This document shows positions 7,608 through 16,652 of a DNA stretch of 64,000 bases, piece by piece. The stretch comes from Larsenimonas suaedae (GTDB lineage: Bacteria; Pseudomonadota; Gammaproteobacteria; Pseudomonadales; Halomonadaceae), in contig NZ_JAMLJI010000001.1 in assembly GCF_023712105.1 (NCBI RefSeq), forward strand, positions 1,230,463 through 1,294,462, given 5' to 3'. A program made the position numbers and the translations under genes. The notes under the pieces were generated by a model. It saw only the letters and a list, made by a program, of their open reading frames with translations. It had not been told where the DNA came from and did no database searches. How positions within the stretch are numbered: position 1 is the stretch's first letter; the number at the start of each line of letters is the position of its first letter.

Positions 7608-9686
7608 ATGACACATCATGATTCAGACATACCGGCCAAGGGGCGGCTGAATACGGCCGTCTTCTTCGGCTCAGCGGTTTGTATCGTTCTATTTGCCTTT
7701 TGGGCCATGTTTTTTACCGACAGCGCCAACACCGTCATCTTTGCGATGCTTGGCTGGATTGCCGACACCTTCGGCTGGTATTACTTTCTTGCAGGCACCC
7801 TGTATCTGGCATTCGTCGTCTTCATCGCCTGCTCGCGGTTTGGAAGCATTCGACTGGGGCCGAAGCACTCGAAGCCCGAATTCAGTCTGATGTCCTGGGC
7901 ATCGATGCTGTTCGCGGCCGGCATCGGCATCGATCTGCTGTTTTTCTGTGTGGCCGAACCCGTCACCCAGTTCCTCGCCCCGCCCACCGGCACGCCCGAA
8001 ACCATGGCCGCGGCGCGCCAGGCAACCGTCTGGTCGCTGTTTCACTACGGCATCACCGGCTGGGCGATGTATGCGCTCATGGGCATGGTGCTTGCCTATT
8101 TCAGCTTCCGCTATAACCTGCCACTGACCATTCGCAGCGCGCTCTACCCCATTTTCGGCAAGCGGGTTGAAGGCGCCATCGGTCACACCGTCGATATTGC
8201 CGCGGTACTTGGGACCGTGTTCGGTATCGCAACGAGCCTTGGCATCGGGGTGGTGCAGCTCAACTACGGTCTGACGTTTTTGTTCGATATCCCAAGCAGC
8301 CTTGTGGTCCAGGGCGGTCTGATCGTTTTGTCGATCGTACTGGCGACCATTTCGGTCGTGGCCGGGGTCGACAAGGGCATTCGCCGCATTTCGGAATTCA
8401 ACGTTCTGCTGGCGCTGGCGCTTTTGCTGTTCGTACTGGTGGAAGGCAAGACCCTGTTTCTGCTCAACGCGCTTGTGCTCAACATCGGGGACTACCTGAG
8501 TCAGTTCATGAGCATGACCATGGACACCATGGCGTTCCAGCAGGTCATGCCTGAAACCGCGCAGCAAACCTCCGACTGGCTCAACGCCTGGACCCTGTTC
8601 TTCTGGGCCTGGTGGGTCGCCTGGGCGCCGTTCGTCGGCCTATTCCTTGCCCGCATCTCGCGCGGCCGAACCATTCGTGAATTCGTGGTCGGCACCCTGA
8701 CCATTCCGTTCATCTTCACCCTTTTGTGGATGTCGATCTTCGGCAACAGCGCGATCGAGATGATTCTGAGCGGCAACGCCGACTTCGGCGTACTCGCCAT
8801 GAACAATCCCGAACAGGGCTTCTATGCGCTGTTGAGCCAGTATCCGGCCATCACCTGGACGGCAAGCCTTGCAACGCTTCTCGGCATGCTGTTCTACGTC
8901 ACCTCCGCCGACTCCGGCGCCCTGGTGCTTGGCAACTTCACCTCGATCCTGCCGGACCCGCACACCGACGCGCCGACCTGGCTTCGGGTGTTCTGGTCGA
9001 TCGTGATTGGCCTTTTGACCTTCGCCCTGCTTCTGACCAACGGCGTATCCGCCCTGCAAAGCATGGTGGTAGTCATGGGGCTGCCGTTCTCGTTCGTGAT
9101 GTTTTTCGTGATCGCAGGGCTCTGGAAGTCCCTTCGCATGGAAGGCTTTCGTGAAGACAGCCGCATGGGCAGTCTGGCCGGCCACCTCTCGAGCCGCTCC
9201 GACAGCGCCCATGGCGCCCACCTTGACTGGCGCAAGCGTCTGGGCCGCGCCATGAACTTCTCGACGCTTTCGCAGGTATCGACCTTTCAAAACGAGGTCT
9301 GCCGGCCGGCCATGGACGAGGTGTGCAAGGAACTCTCCGATCAGGGCGTGCCCGCCGAGATCATCGAAGGCGACGAGAAGGTGCCGCATCTGGCCCTGAA
9401 CGTGGTGCTCGACGACGAGCAGAACTTCACCTATCAGACCTGGCCGCGTCAGTTCGAAACGCCCGAGTTCGCTCGCCGGGCCAAGACCGAACAGGCCAAC
9501 TATTACCGCATGGAGGTCTATCTGCAGGAAGGCAGCCAGGGCTATGACCTGATGGGCTACAGCAAGGAACAGGTGATCGACGACATTCTCGATCAGTACG
9601 AGCGTCATCTCCACTTCCTGCACATGAGCCGTGACGCACCGGGTACCCCGGCAACGCTTCCGGACGACCCGGAACTGCCAGCCTGA
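7608..9686 (+). CDS. betT: BCCT-family choline/betaine transporter, BetT-like
   Basis: A 692-residue transporter of the betaine-choline-carnitine family, with about 12 membrane helices over residues 15-510. A long cytoplasmic C-terminal extension follows (about 510-692, including TYQTWPRQFETPEF and YDLMGYSKEQVIDDILDQYERHLHFLHMSR). The family signature lies around FFWAWWVAWAPFVGLFLARISRGRTIREF. The C-terminal extension and length match the proton-coupled choline carrier BetT (E. coli 677 residues) rather than shorter betaine carriers; in this subfamily the tail senses osmotic conditions. It likely takes up choline as precursor of glycine betaine. The start ATG follows AAAGGAACGCTC. It is monocistronic, with its own promoter and terminator. 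Choline versus betaine specificity is an inference supported by the upstream BetI-like site. Confidence 0.88.
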   Translation: MTHHDSDIPAKGRLNTAVFFGSAVCIVLFAFWAMFFTDSANTVIFAMLGWIADTFGWYYFLAGTLYLAFVVFIACSRFGSIRLGPKHSKPEFSLMSWASMLFAAGIGIDLLFFCVAEPVTQFLAPPTGTPETMAAARQATVWSLFHYGITGWAMYALMGMVLAYFSFRYNLPLTIRSALYPIFGKRVEGAIGHTVDIAAVLGTVFGIATSLGIGVVQLNYGLTFLFDIPSSLVVQGGLIVLSIVLATISVVAGVDKGIRRISEFNVLLALALLLFVLVEGKTLFLLNALVLNIGDYLSQFMSMTMDTMAFQQVMPETAQQTSDWLNAWTLFFWAWWVAWAPFVGLFLARISRGRTIREFVVGTLTIPFIFTLLWMSIFGNSAIEMILSGNADFGVLAMNNPEQGFYALLSQYPAITWTASLATLLGMLFYVTSADSGALVLGNFTSILPDPHTDAPTWLRVFWSIVIGLLTFALLLTNGVSALQSMVVVMGLPFSFVMFFVIAGLWKSLRMEGFREDSRMGSLAGHLSSRSDSAHGAHLDWRKRLGRAMNFSTLSQVSTFQNEVCRPAMDEVCKELSDQGVPAEIIEGDEKVPHLALNVVLDDEQNFTYQTWPRQFETPEFARRAKTEQANYYRMEVYLQEGSQGYDLMGYSKEQVIDDILDQYERHLHFLHMSRDAPGTPATLPDDPELPA

Positions 9687-9722
9687 TTACCCATGGTACA
9701 CACGCTCTTCGGAGCACCCGTC

Positions 9723-9751
9723 AAAACGCCGGCCACGCGCCGGCGTTTTTT
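9723..9751 (+). terminator. Rho-independent terminator after betT
   Basis: An 8-bp perfect stem ACGCCGGC/GCCGGCGT (9726-9733 and 9739-9746) with a 5-base loop is followed by a run of T, 37 bases after the betT stop. Confidence 0.88.
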
Positions 9752-9819
9752 ATGACACCTGCCTGACCGTCAAAAAACCACCGTCCTGATCAACAGAAAA
9801 CCACCGCCAAACACCGCAC

Positions 9820-9846
9820 AAAAAAAGAGCGCCCCGTGGGGCGCTC
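9820..9846 (-). terminator. Rho-independent terminator of the fruBKA operon
   Basis: A 9-bp perfect stem GAGCGCCCC/GGGGCGCTC (9827-9835, 9838-9846) is flanked on the plus strand by seven A residues (9820-9826), giving a U-tract on the minus strand. It lies 54 bases after the fruA stop. Confidence 0.88.
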
Positions 9847-9899
9847 CGTGCGGTTAAGTCGATTAACGGCAATGCCAATCAACGGTGAGGCCAACCGAA

Positions 9900-11681
9900 T
9901 CAGCTGGCCTTGGCCCCTTCGAGGGCGTCTGAGCTGACCTGACCGGGTTTGATCAGTGCGTACAGACCGCCAACAATCACCGAGCCAACCGTGATCGACA
10001 AGAGGTACAAGAGCGCGTGGTTGACCGCGTTCGGAATCAGCAGCACAAACAGGCCGCCGTGCGGCGCTCGAAGCTCGATGTGAAAGAACATCGACAAAGC
10101 GCCGGTGACTGCGCCGCCGATGATGCAGATCGGGATCACGCGCAGCGGATCCTTGGCGGCAAAGGGAATCGCGCCTTCACTGATGAAGCACAGCCCCAGC
10201 ACGAACGAAGCCTTGCCCGCCTCCTGCTCGGCCTGGGCGAATTTTTTCTTCGCAAGCATGCTGGCGATGCCCATGCCAATGGCCGGCACCATGCCTGCCG
10301 CCATGATCGCAGCCATAGGTCCATTCGTATCCGAGGACAAAAGACCAACGCCGAAGGTGTAGGCCGCCTTGTTGACCGGGCCGCCCATGTCGACGCACAT
10401 CATGCCGCCAAGCAGCAGGCCGAGCAGAATCGCGTTGGCGGTGCCCATCGACTTCAGGAAGTCAGTCAGCGCACTCATGATCGCGGCCACCGGCGTGCCG
10501 ATAACGTAGATCATCACCAGCCCGGTAAAGAGGCTCGCCAGCAGCGGAATGATCAGAATCGGCTTGAGCGACTCAACGCTTGCCGGCAGTTTCACGTAGC
10601 GCGTGATCGCCTTGGCCGCATAGCCTGCCAAGAAACCGGCGAGAATACCGCCAATGAAACCGGCGCCGAGGCTCGAGGCCAGCCACCCCCCGATCATGCC
10701 GGGCGCGATACCGGGTCGGTCTGCAATGGAATAGGCGATGTAGCCTGCAAGTACCGGCACCATCAGCTTGAAGGCACTGCCGCCGCCGATCTGCATCAGC
10801 GCGGCCGCAAGCGTGCCTTCTTCCTTGAACGCCTCGATCCCGAACACGAACGACAGCGCAATACAAAGGCCCCCGGCCACGACCATCGGCAGCATGAAGG
10901 ACACGCCGGTCAGAAGGTGTTTGTAGACCCCCCGTTCCTTGGCACTCTTGCCACCGCCCGACGCCTGGGACGCCTCACCGGCCGCTTCCACACGGGCCTC
11001 GGCAAGCGCGGCCTCGATGGTCTGCTTCGATTTCTTGAGCGCGCTGCCCGTGGACGTGCGGTAAATCGGCTTGCCCTGGAACCGTTCGACATCGACTTCG
11101 ATGTCACAGGCCAGAATGACCACATCCGCCTGCTCGATTTCAGACGCCGTCAGCTGATCCTGCGCGCCGACCGAGCCCTGGGTTTCCACTCGAATTGAAT
11201 GGCCCAGATTGCGCCCGGCCTCGCTCAACGCCTCGGCCGCCATGAACGTGTGCGCGACTCCGGTCGGGCAGGCAGTCACGGCGACGATGGTCTTTGCGCC
11301 CTTGGCAGACGCCACGCTGTCGCTCGACTCGGCCGGCGCCTTGGCGCCCTCGGTCGATGCCGCGCTCGCGGTATAGGTGTCGGCCTTTTCCTCGGCCATG
11401 GCCAAAAAGGCGTCCGGATTCGGCAGCGCGTCGTCGATCGCCCCCTGATACAGGCGCTTGCCGTCGAACCGGCTCAGGTCGATGGCGCGGCCGGCTGCGA
11501 CCACCACCAGATCGGCCTCGCGGACCTGATCATCGCTTGCGGTCTGGGACTTACCGAGATCGCTCTGATTGTCGACGACCACCTCCCAGCCCCGGCGCAC
11601 TGCCGCAAGCTCGAGGCGACGCGCCGCGAGAAATGTCGTTGCCATGCCACTTGGGCAGGCCGTAATGATGATGGCTTTCAT
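9900..11681 (-). CDS. fruA: Fructose-specific PTS EIIB'BC component
   Basis: This 593-residue permease imports fructose and phosphorylates it to fructose 1-phosphate. Domain order is EIIB' (1-100), EIIB (about 127-230, phosphocysteine in VTACPTGVAHTFMAAEAL) and a polytopic EIIC (about 255-580) with LLTGVSFMLPMVVAGGL, GGMMCVDMGGPVNKAAY and LGLCFISEGAIPFAAKDP. The order and length match E. coli FruA. Unusually, the N-terminal B' domain also retains a cysteine in an EIIB-like context (TACPSGMATT, Cys9), whereas E. coli B' has lost it. The ATG at 11681 overlaps the fruK stop by four bases; the long N-terminal extension open to 11936 lies inside fruK and is rejected. Confidence 0.94.
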   Translation of the reverse strand: MKAIIITACPSGMATTFLAARRLELAAVRRGWEVVVDNQSDLGKSQTASDDQVREADLVVVAAGRAIDLSRFDGKRLYQGAIDDALPNPDAFLAMAEEKADTYTASAASTEGAKAPAESSDSVASAKGAKTIVAVTACPTGVAHTFMAAEALSEAGRNLGHSIRVETQGSVGAQDQLTASEIEQADVVILACDIEVDVERFQGKPIYRTSTGSALKKSKQTIEAALAEARVEAAGEASQASGGGKSAKERGVYKHLLTGVSFMLPMVVAGGLCIALSFVFGIEAFKEEGTLAAALMQIGGGSAFKLMVPVLAGYIAYSIADRPGIAPGMIGGWLASSLGAGFIGGILAGFLAGYAAKAITRYVKLPASVESLKPILIIPLLASLFTGLVMIYVIGTPVAAIMSALTDFLKSMGTANAILLGLLLGGMMCVDMGGPVNKAAYTFGVGLLSSDTNGPMAAIMAAGMVPAIGMGIASMLAKKKFAQAEQEAGKASFVLGLCFISEGAIPFAAKDPLRVIPICIIGGAVTGALSMFFHIELRAPHGGLFVLLIPNAVNHALLYLLSITVGSVIVGGLYALIKPGQVSSDALEGAKAS

Positions 11682-12643
11682 GCAGGCCACTCCCCTGCTG
11701 GCTGACCGTCGGTCAGCTGTTGAAGAACACAGTTTGTTTTCAAAACCTCGAAATCGGCAGCGGTGGTTTCCCCCACTCCGACATGGCGCACGGCCTCGGC
11801 CGAAAGCGCGGTCGCAAACCGCAGCGTCTCGTCCACGGGCCACCCGCCAAGTTCCCCATGAAGCGCGGCGGCCACGAACGTATCGCCGGCGCACACCGTA
11901 CTCACAACCGATACGCGAGGGGGTCTTGCGCGCCACTGCCCCTGAGACGTACTCAAGAGAACGCCGTCACCGCCGAGCGTGATGAACGCGTTTGCAACGC
12001 CTTCGTCATTCAGCGCCCGCGCGGCGCGACGAAGCGCCTCGATGCCCTCAAGCGGCGCACCGGCCCACTCGGAAAGCTCGTGCTCGTTGGGCTTGACCGC
12101 CGTCGGCGCGCACTTGAGCGCCGCAGCGAGCGCCGGCCCGCTGGTGTCGACCCAAAGCGCGACGCCACGCGCTTTGACGGCGCGCAGCAGCTCACCGAAC
12201 CGGTCAGCGGAGACGCCCGGGGGTAGACTGCCCGAGACCACGACCGCATCGCAGCCGGCCGCCTCGTCCTTCAGGACCTGCTCGAGCTCGGCAAGCGCCT
12301 GCGCACTGACCTCCGCACCTCGGCCGTTGAGGTCGGTCACGCGGCCATCCTGTTCGGAAACCTTGACGTTGACCCGTGTTTCCCCAGGCACTCGAACGAA
12401 CGCATCGCGTACGCCCCAGGCGGCAAAGGCGCGCTCGAACGCGCCCTGATTGGCCTCGCCGAGAAAGCCAGTTACCGCCACATCGTGGCCGAGCGCGGCC
12501 AGCACGCGCGCCACGTTATTGCCTTTTCCCGCCGCATCGAGGCGCGAGGCATGGCTACGATTGACCTCTCCGAGCGCAAGCGCCTCAACCCCGATCGACA
12601 GATCCAGAGCTGGATTGAGCGATACCGCAACGACTCTGGCCAT
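11678..12643 (-). CDS. fruK: 1-phosphofructokinase
   Basis: A 321-residue PfkB-family kinase that converts fructose 1-phosphate to fructose 1,6-bisphosphate. The N-terminal TVNPALDLSI-type block appears as SLNPALDLSIGVEAL, then AAGKGNNVARVLAALG, GSLPPGV, KPNEHEL and the C-terminal anion hole/catalytic motif VCAGDTFVAAAL. It sits between fruB and fruA with one- to four-base overlaps, so the three are translationally coupled. Function follows directly from the operon and motifs. Confidence 0.94.
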   Translation of the reverse strand: MARVVAVSLNPALDLSIGVEALALGEVNRSHASRLDAAGKGNNVARVLAALGHDVAVTGFLGEANQGAFERAFAAWGVRDAFVRVPGETRVNVKVSEQDGRVTDLNGRGAEVSAQALAELEQVLKDEAAGCDAVVVSGSLPPGVSADRFGELLRAVKARGVALWVDTSGPALAAALKCAPTAVKPNEHELSEWAGAPLEGIEALRRAARALNDEGVANAFITLGGDGVLLSTSQGQWRARPPRVSVVSTVCAGDTFVAAALHGELGGWPVDETLRFATALSAEAVRHVGVGETTAADFEVLKTNCVLQQLTDGQPAGEWPA

Positions 12644-15495
12644 TACAACGCCTCCAGAGCGTCACGAACCGCCGTCGAGGTCGGCAGCGCCAGCATCTGG
12701 TTGGCCAGGGTCTTGCTGTCGGCGAGCGTCAGCTCACGCACCCGAGACTTGACCAGCGCGACCTGACGGGCCGCTACCGACAGCTCGTCGACGCCCAGTC
12801 CGACCAGAACCGGCACTGCCTGAGCATCTGATGCAAGCTCACCGCAGACCCCGACCCAGCGGCCTTCGGCGTGGGCGGCATCGACCGTCATCTTGATCAG
12901 ACGCAGTACGGCCGGATGCAGGCCATCGGCCTGACTCGAAAGCTGCGAGTGGCCCCGGTCGATCGCCAGCGTGTACTGGGTCAGATCGTTGGTGCCAATC
13001 GAGAAGAAATCGACGTGAGGCGCAAGCGAGGGCGCAAGCAGCGCGCACGAGGGAATCTCGATCATTACCCCGACCTGAACGTCGCTTGCCTGTACGTCTT
13101 CACGCACGCGATCGACAATCGCCTTGGCTGCGTGGAACTCCGCCACGTCCTTGACCATCGGGAACATGATGCGAAGCGGCCGGTCGCCGGCGGCCATCAG
13201 CAGCGCACGAATCTGGGTTTCGAGAATGTCGGGCTTGGTCAACGCCAGGCGGATGCCGCGAAGGCCCAGAAACGGGTTGTCTTCCTGCGGAACCGGCCAG
13301 TAATCGAGCGGCTTGTCACCGCCGACATCCAGCGTTCGCGCCACCAGCGGACGCGTGGTGCCAAGCGCGTCGAACGCCTCGCTGTACTCGCTGATCTGGG
13401 TCTCCAGATCCGGCGCATCCGGGTGGGCCATGAACACGAACTCGGTTCGAAGCAGACCGACACCTTCGGCGCCCCGCTCGACCGCGTCTGCCGCGTGAGC
13501 GGTGTTGCCGAGGTTGGCGCAGACTTCGATGCGATGGCCGTCCTGCGTGGTGGCGTCTTCGAAACGGGCATCGAACGCTTCCTTGACCCGCTGCTCGCGC
13601 TCCTTGATCGAGAGCTCGGCCCGGTCACGGCGTTCCTGACTCGGCTCGGGGATGACTCGACCGCGTTCACCGTCGAGGATCATCTCGATGCCGCTCTTGA
13701 GCGCCAGCACCGTATCGCCGGCCCCGACCACGGCCGGAATGCCAAGCGCCCGCGCGAGAATCGCGCTGTGCGAGGTGGCCCCGCCCTTGGCGGTCAACAG
13801 GCCTTTCACCTTGCTGGTATCAAGCTGGGCCACATCCGAGGGGCCCACGTCTTCCATCACCAGAATATAGGGGTGCTCCGGCGGCTGCGGCATTTCGGCG
13901 CCACAGAGGATGCCGAGCACACGTCGGCCGACGTCGCGAAGGTCCGCGGCCCGCTCGGCCAGAAGCCGGTCAGCCAGTGCCTCCTGAGCGCGCGCGGAGG
14001 TGTCGATCGCCTTCCACCAGCCCGCCTCGGCCGAAAGCCCTTCGGAAATGGCCTCGAACGCCGCCTCCTTGAGCTCGGGGTCCTGCACCATCTCTTCGTG
14101 CATCGAGAGGATTTCAGCCACCTCACCGCCCGGCGCCTGATCGATCAGCGTCTCGAGCTGATGATGGGCCTGACCGATGGCCGTTTCGAGGCGCGCGCGT
14201 TCACCGGCCTGATCGGAGGCGTATTCCTCGTACTTGAAGTCCGGCAGGCGCATGACGAACAGCGGCGCTATCGCCATGCCGGGCGAGGCGCTGACCGCAA
14301 CGAGCGCGGTGTCGGCCGCGGGCGGCTCGACCTGGGTGTACTTGGTCTTGTTGCGAGACGGCCGGGCGGCGGCGGTGTCATCAAGCGGGGTCACCACCTC
14401 CCCAAGCCCGTCACGTACGGCGTTGACCATGGCCTCGAGCGCGGCACTGGCGCCCTGGCCCTGAGCGGAAAACACCAGCATCTGACCGCGACGCGCCCCA
14501 AGGCCGATGACCTTGGTAAGGCTCGTGGCCGAGACTGCCGGCTGCTCGCCTTCCATCAGGCGCACCTTGATGTCGAGTGCCTGCTCGCGGGCCACCTGAA
14601 CCAGCTGCTTGGCCGGTCGCGCATGCAGACCGTGGGCGTTGCGCACGCGCACCTTGGCGGTTTCGGCGTCCGAGCTTTCACCGGAAAGCCGCGCCAGAAT
14701 CTGCTGCGGGCTGACGCGGGCAAGCTCCTCGCCCTTACCGTCTTCCAAAAGCCCGATCAGCCGCTCCATCAATGACACATGGCCATCGCCAAGCTCGGCC
14801 AGACAGAACACGCCTGCCGTTTCGTTAAGCGCCGGCTGGGGCGTCGCAAAGCCGAGGGCAGGCTGCTTGACGCCGTGGCGCGAACGCACCAGCCAGAGCT
14901 TCTGACCGAGCGATACCGGCGTCTGATCGAGAATATCGGTGACGAACATTTCATCGGCGCAGCCGAGCTGGCGAAGGCGCGCGGCGGCGGCGGTCGCGAG
15001 CTCCAGCCGGTCACGCGCGGGCACGCCCACCATCAGCGTCTCTTCGTCGAGCTTGGTCGGCGGCGCGGGGGACCTCGACAAGAGGTTGATGACCTCTTCG
15101 GCATTGCCGGCGCGGGAAAGCTGGTCGGCCACGCCGTCGCGGTCGAGCACGTGCGTCAGCGCGCGCAGGATATCCAGGTGCTCGTCGGATTGAGCGGCGA
15201 TGGTGATGACCAGCGTCACGTGGGCGCCGTCATGCCAGGTCACGCCGTCTGGGAACTGAAGTACGCGAACGCCAGTCTTTTTGACGAACTGACGGCTGTC
15301 CGGCGTGCCATGAGGAATGGCAATGCCGTTGCCGAGAAACGTCGAGGACTGGGATTCACGGTCGAACAAGGCCTGACGATAGCCGTCCTCGGCAAGGCCC
15401 GCCTCGCATAATGATTGCCCGGCCTGGTCCAGCGCGTCGCGCCAATCACTGGCGGTCCGGCCAAGGGATACCGAATCTTGGGTGAGCGTGAGCAT
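12643..15495 (-). CDS. fruB: Multiphosphoryl transfer protein EIIA(Fru)-HPr-EI
   Basis: A 950-residue cytoplasmic fusion that carries the full soluble phosphorelay for fructose uptake. Domains in order are EIIA-Fru (1-145, His62 in GIAIPHG), a linker/M-like domain (about 155-265), HPr (about 280-368, His291 in NAHGLHARPAKQL) and enzyme I (about 398-950, His576 in GGATSHSAILARALGIPAVVG, with the PEP-binding barrel GTNDLTQYTLAIDR). This layout is typical of Pseudomonas and Halomonas-type fructose PTS, unlike E. coli FruB, which lacks EI. The ATG at 15495 is chosen; an in-frame TTG lies two codons upstream. First gene of fruBKA; two Cra operators lie directly upstream. Confidence 0.95.
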   Translation of the reverse strand: MLTLTQDSVSLGRTASDWRDALDQAGQSLCEAGLAEDGYRQALFDRESQSSTFLGNGIAIPHGTPDSRQFVKKTGVRVLQFPDGVTWHDGAHVTLVITIAAQSDEHLDILRALTHVLDRDGVADQLSRAGNAEEVINLLSRSPAPPTKLDEETLMVGVPARDRLELATAAAARLRQLGCADEMFVTDILDQTPVSLGQKLWLVRSRHGVKQPALGFATPQPALNETAGVFCLAELGDGHVSLMERLIGLLEDGKGEELARVSPQQILARLSGESSDAETAKVRVRNAHGLHARPAKQLVQVAREQALDIKVRLMEGEQPAVSATSLTKVIGLGARRGQMLVFSAQGQGASAALEAMVNAVRDGLGEVVTPLDDTAAARPSRNKTKYTQVEPPAADTALVAVSASPGMAIAPLFVMRLPDFKYEEYASDQAGERARLETAIGQAHHQLETLIDQAPGGEVAEILSMHEEMVQDPELKEAAFEAISEGLSAEAGWWKAIDTSARAQEALADRLLAERAADLRDVGRRVLGILCGAEMPQPPEHPYILVMEDVGPSDVAQLDTSKVKGLLTAKGGATSHSAILARALGIPAVVGAGDTVLALKSGIEMILDGERGRVIPEPSQERRDRAELSIKEREQRVKEAFDARFEDATTQDGHRIEVCANLGNTAHAADAVERGAEGVGLLRTEFVFMAHPDAPDLETQISEYSEAFDALGTTRPLVARTLDVGGDKPLDYWPVPQEDNPFLGLRGIRLALTKPDILETQIRALLMAAGDRPLRIMFPMVKDVAEFHAAKAIVDRVREDVQASDVQVGVMIEIPSCALLAPSLAPHVDFFSIGTNDLTQYTLAIDRGHSQLSSQADGLHPAVLRLIKMTVDAAHAEGRWVGVCGELASDAQAVPVLVGLGVDELSVAARQVALVKSRVRELTLADSKTLANQMLALPTSTAVRDALEAL

Positions 15496-15525
15496 AACCA
15501 AATCTCTAATGGGGAAAACGTTAGC

Positions 15526-15537
15526 TGAATCGTTTCA
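15526..15537. promoter_or_regulatory. Cra/FruR operator proximal to fruB
   Basis: TGAATCGTTTCA is a standard Cra site (consensus TGAAWCGTTTCA), 31-42 bases upstream of the fruB start. Confidence 0.85.
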
Positions 15538-15555
15538 CTGTGCTATGGTAGCCAT

Positions 15556-15571
15556 GCTGAAACGTTTCAGC
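15556..15571. promoter_or_regulatory. Cra/FruR operator, perfect palindrome
   Basis: GCTGAAACGTTTCAGC is a perfect 16-bp palindrome containing the ideal Cra core. It is centred 30 bases from the first site (about three helical turns), so two dimers would lie on the same DNA face between fruB and fruR. Confidence 0.9.
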
Positions 15572-15658
15572 TCGCAAATCAAGCCAAATCGGGTGCGACT
15601 TTCGGTGCACGCTGTAAACTCCATGAATTCGAAGGACAACGGGATTGAGGCAGCTTAG

Positions 15659-16645
15659 ATGAAATCCATGACATTGGCTGAAATCGCTCGATTGGCCGGC
15701 GTCTCGCGGACGACGGCAAGCTACGTCGTCAATGGCAAATCCAGGGAACATCGCATCAGCGATGAGACCGTCAAGCGCGTGATGAGCGTGGTCGATACGC
15801 ATCACTACCGAGTCGATGCTCAGGCCGCCGCACTTCGCCGCGGCGCCAGTCGCACACTGGGCTTCATTCTGCCCGATCTTGAAAACGCAAGTTATGCGCG
15901 TCTTGCCAAACGACTTGAACAGGGTGCTCGGGAACGCGGCTATCAGCTCCTGATCGTGGGTTCGGACGACCGGCCCGACACCGAAAAGGAGCTGGCCCGC
16001 GGCCTCAAGGCACGGCGCTGCGACGCCTTGATCGTCGCCTCGAGCCTTGCGCCCGATGATCCGTTCTATCGAGAGATCATGAGCGAGGACATGCCGGTGA
16101 TTGCGGTCGACCGCGCCCTCGACCCCGACTTTTTTACCTGCGTCGTAAGCAACAACGGCAGCGCGGCCGAGGCCTTGACCCGCTCGGTCATCGATGAACG
16201 CACCCGTCACATTGTATGGCTCGACGCCGTGCCCGAACTCAGCATCAGTGCGTCTCGGCGCGCAGGCTTTCGACGCGCCCTGCCGGACTCGGTCACCCGG
16301 ATCAGCGAGCGCAGCGGCTCGCACTATACTCGCCAGGTCGGCGCCGAACTGATGCAGGAGGTGCTCGACACCGATGGGTTGCCGGACGCCTTGATCACGG
16401 CCTCCTACACGCTGCTCGATGGCGTACTCGATGTTTTGCTCGCGCACAGCGCCCGTCCCGACATTCGCATTGCCACCTTCGGCGATGACCGGCTTTTGGA
16501 CTTCCTGCCGCTTCCGGTCAATGCGCTGCCCCAGCAGTACGACCGCATCGCACAGATGACGCTTGAATGTGCGTTTCAGGCCATCGAGGGCAATTACCGT
16601 CCGGGCCTCAACGTGGTCGAACGGACCCTGAAGCTCAGGCAGTGA
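15659..16645 (+). CDS. fruR: Fructose operon repressor FruR/Cra
   Basis: A 328-residue LacI-family regulator. The N-terminal HTH is LAEIARLAGVSRTTASYVVNGK, nearly identical to E. coli Cra. The effector domain shows LGFILPDLENASYARLAKRLEQ, VASSLAPDDPFY, VDRALDPDFFTCVVSNN and ATFGDDRLLDFLPLPVNAL, all in Cra order. It binds fructose 1-phosphate in relatives and here most likely represses the divergent fruBKA operon through the two intergenic operators, and probably itself. GAGG lies 8 bases before the ATG at 15659; a second ATG at 15668 would give the shorter E. coli-like N-terminus. Confidence 0.93.
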   Translation: MKSMTLAEIARLAGVSRTTASYVVNGKSREHRISDETVKRVMSVVDTHHYRVDAQAAALRRGASRTLGFILPDLENASYARLAKRLEQGARERGYQLLIVGSDDRPDTEKELARGLKARRCDALIVASSLAPDDPFYREIMSEDMPVIAVDRALDPDFFTCVVSNNGSAAEALTRSVIDERTRHIVWLDAVPELSISASRRAGFRRALPDSVTRISERSGSHYTRQVGAELMQEVLDTDGLPDALITASYTLLDGVLDVLLAHSARPDIRIATFGDDRLLDFLPLPVNALPQQYDRIAQMTLECAFQAIEGNYRPGLNVVERTLKLRQ

Positions 16646-16652
16646 GTGTGCG

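Noticed and set aside
7334..7621. A 95-codon open frame in the betT leader
   Set aside because: It spans the predicted promoter and operator and overlaps the betT start in another frame. Its product is basic and low-complexity, with no ribosome site.
10017..11198. A 393-codon plus-strand open frame opposite fruA
   Set aside because: Composition is His/Arg/Gln-rich and repetitive, without any recognisable motif. It mirrors the codon bias of fruA.
11682..11936. N-terminal extension of FruA as a possible extra domain
   Set aside because: The extension lies entirely within fruK in another frame, is Arg-rich, and the downstream ATG gives the expected EIIB' start with a coupled overlap.
12871..14775. 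A 634-codon plus-strand open frame opposite fruB
   Set aside because: It is antisense to a three-domain PTS protein with all motifs in order. Long antisense frames are expected in GC-rich genes with strong codon bias, and this one has no recognisable domain.
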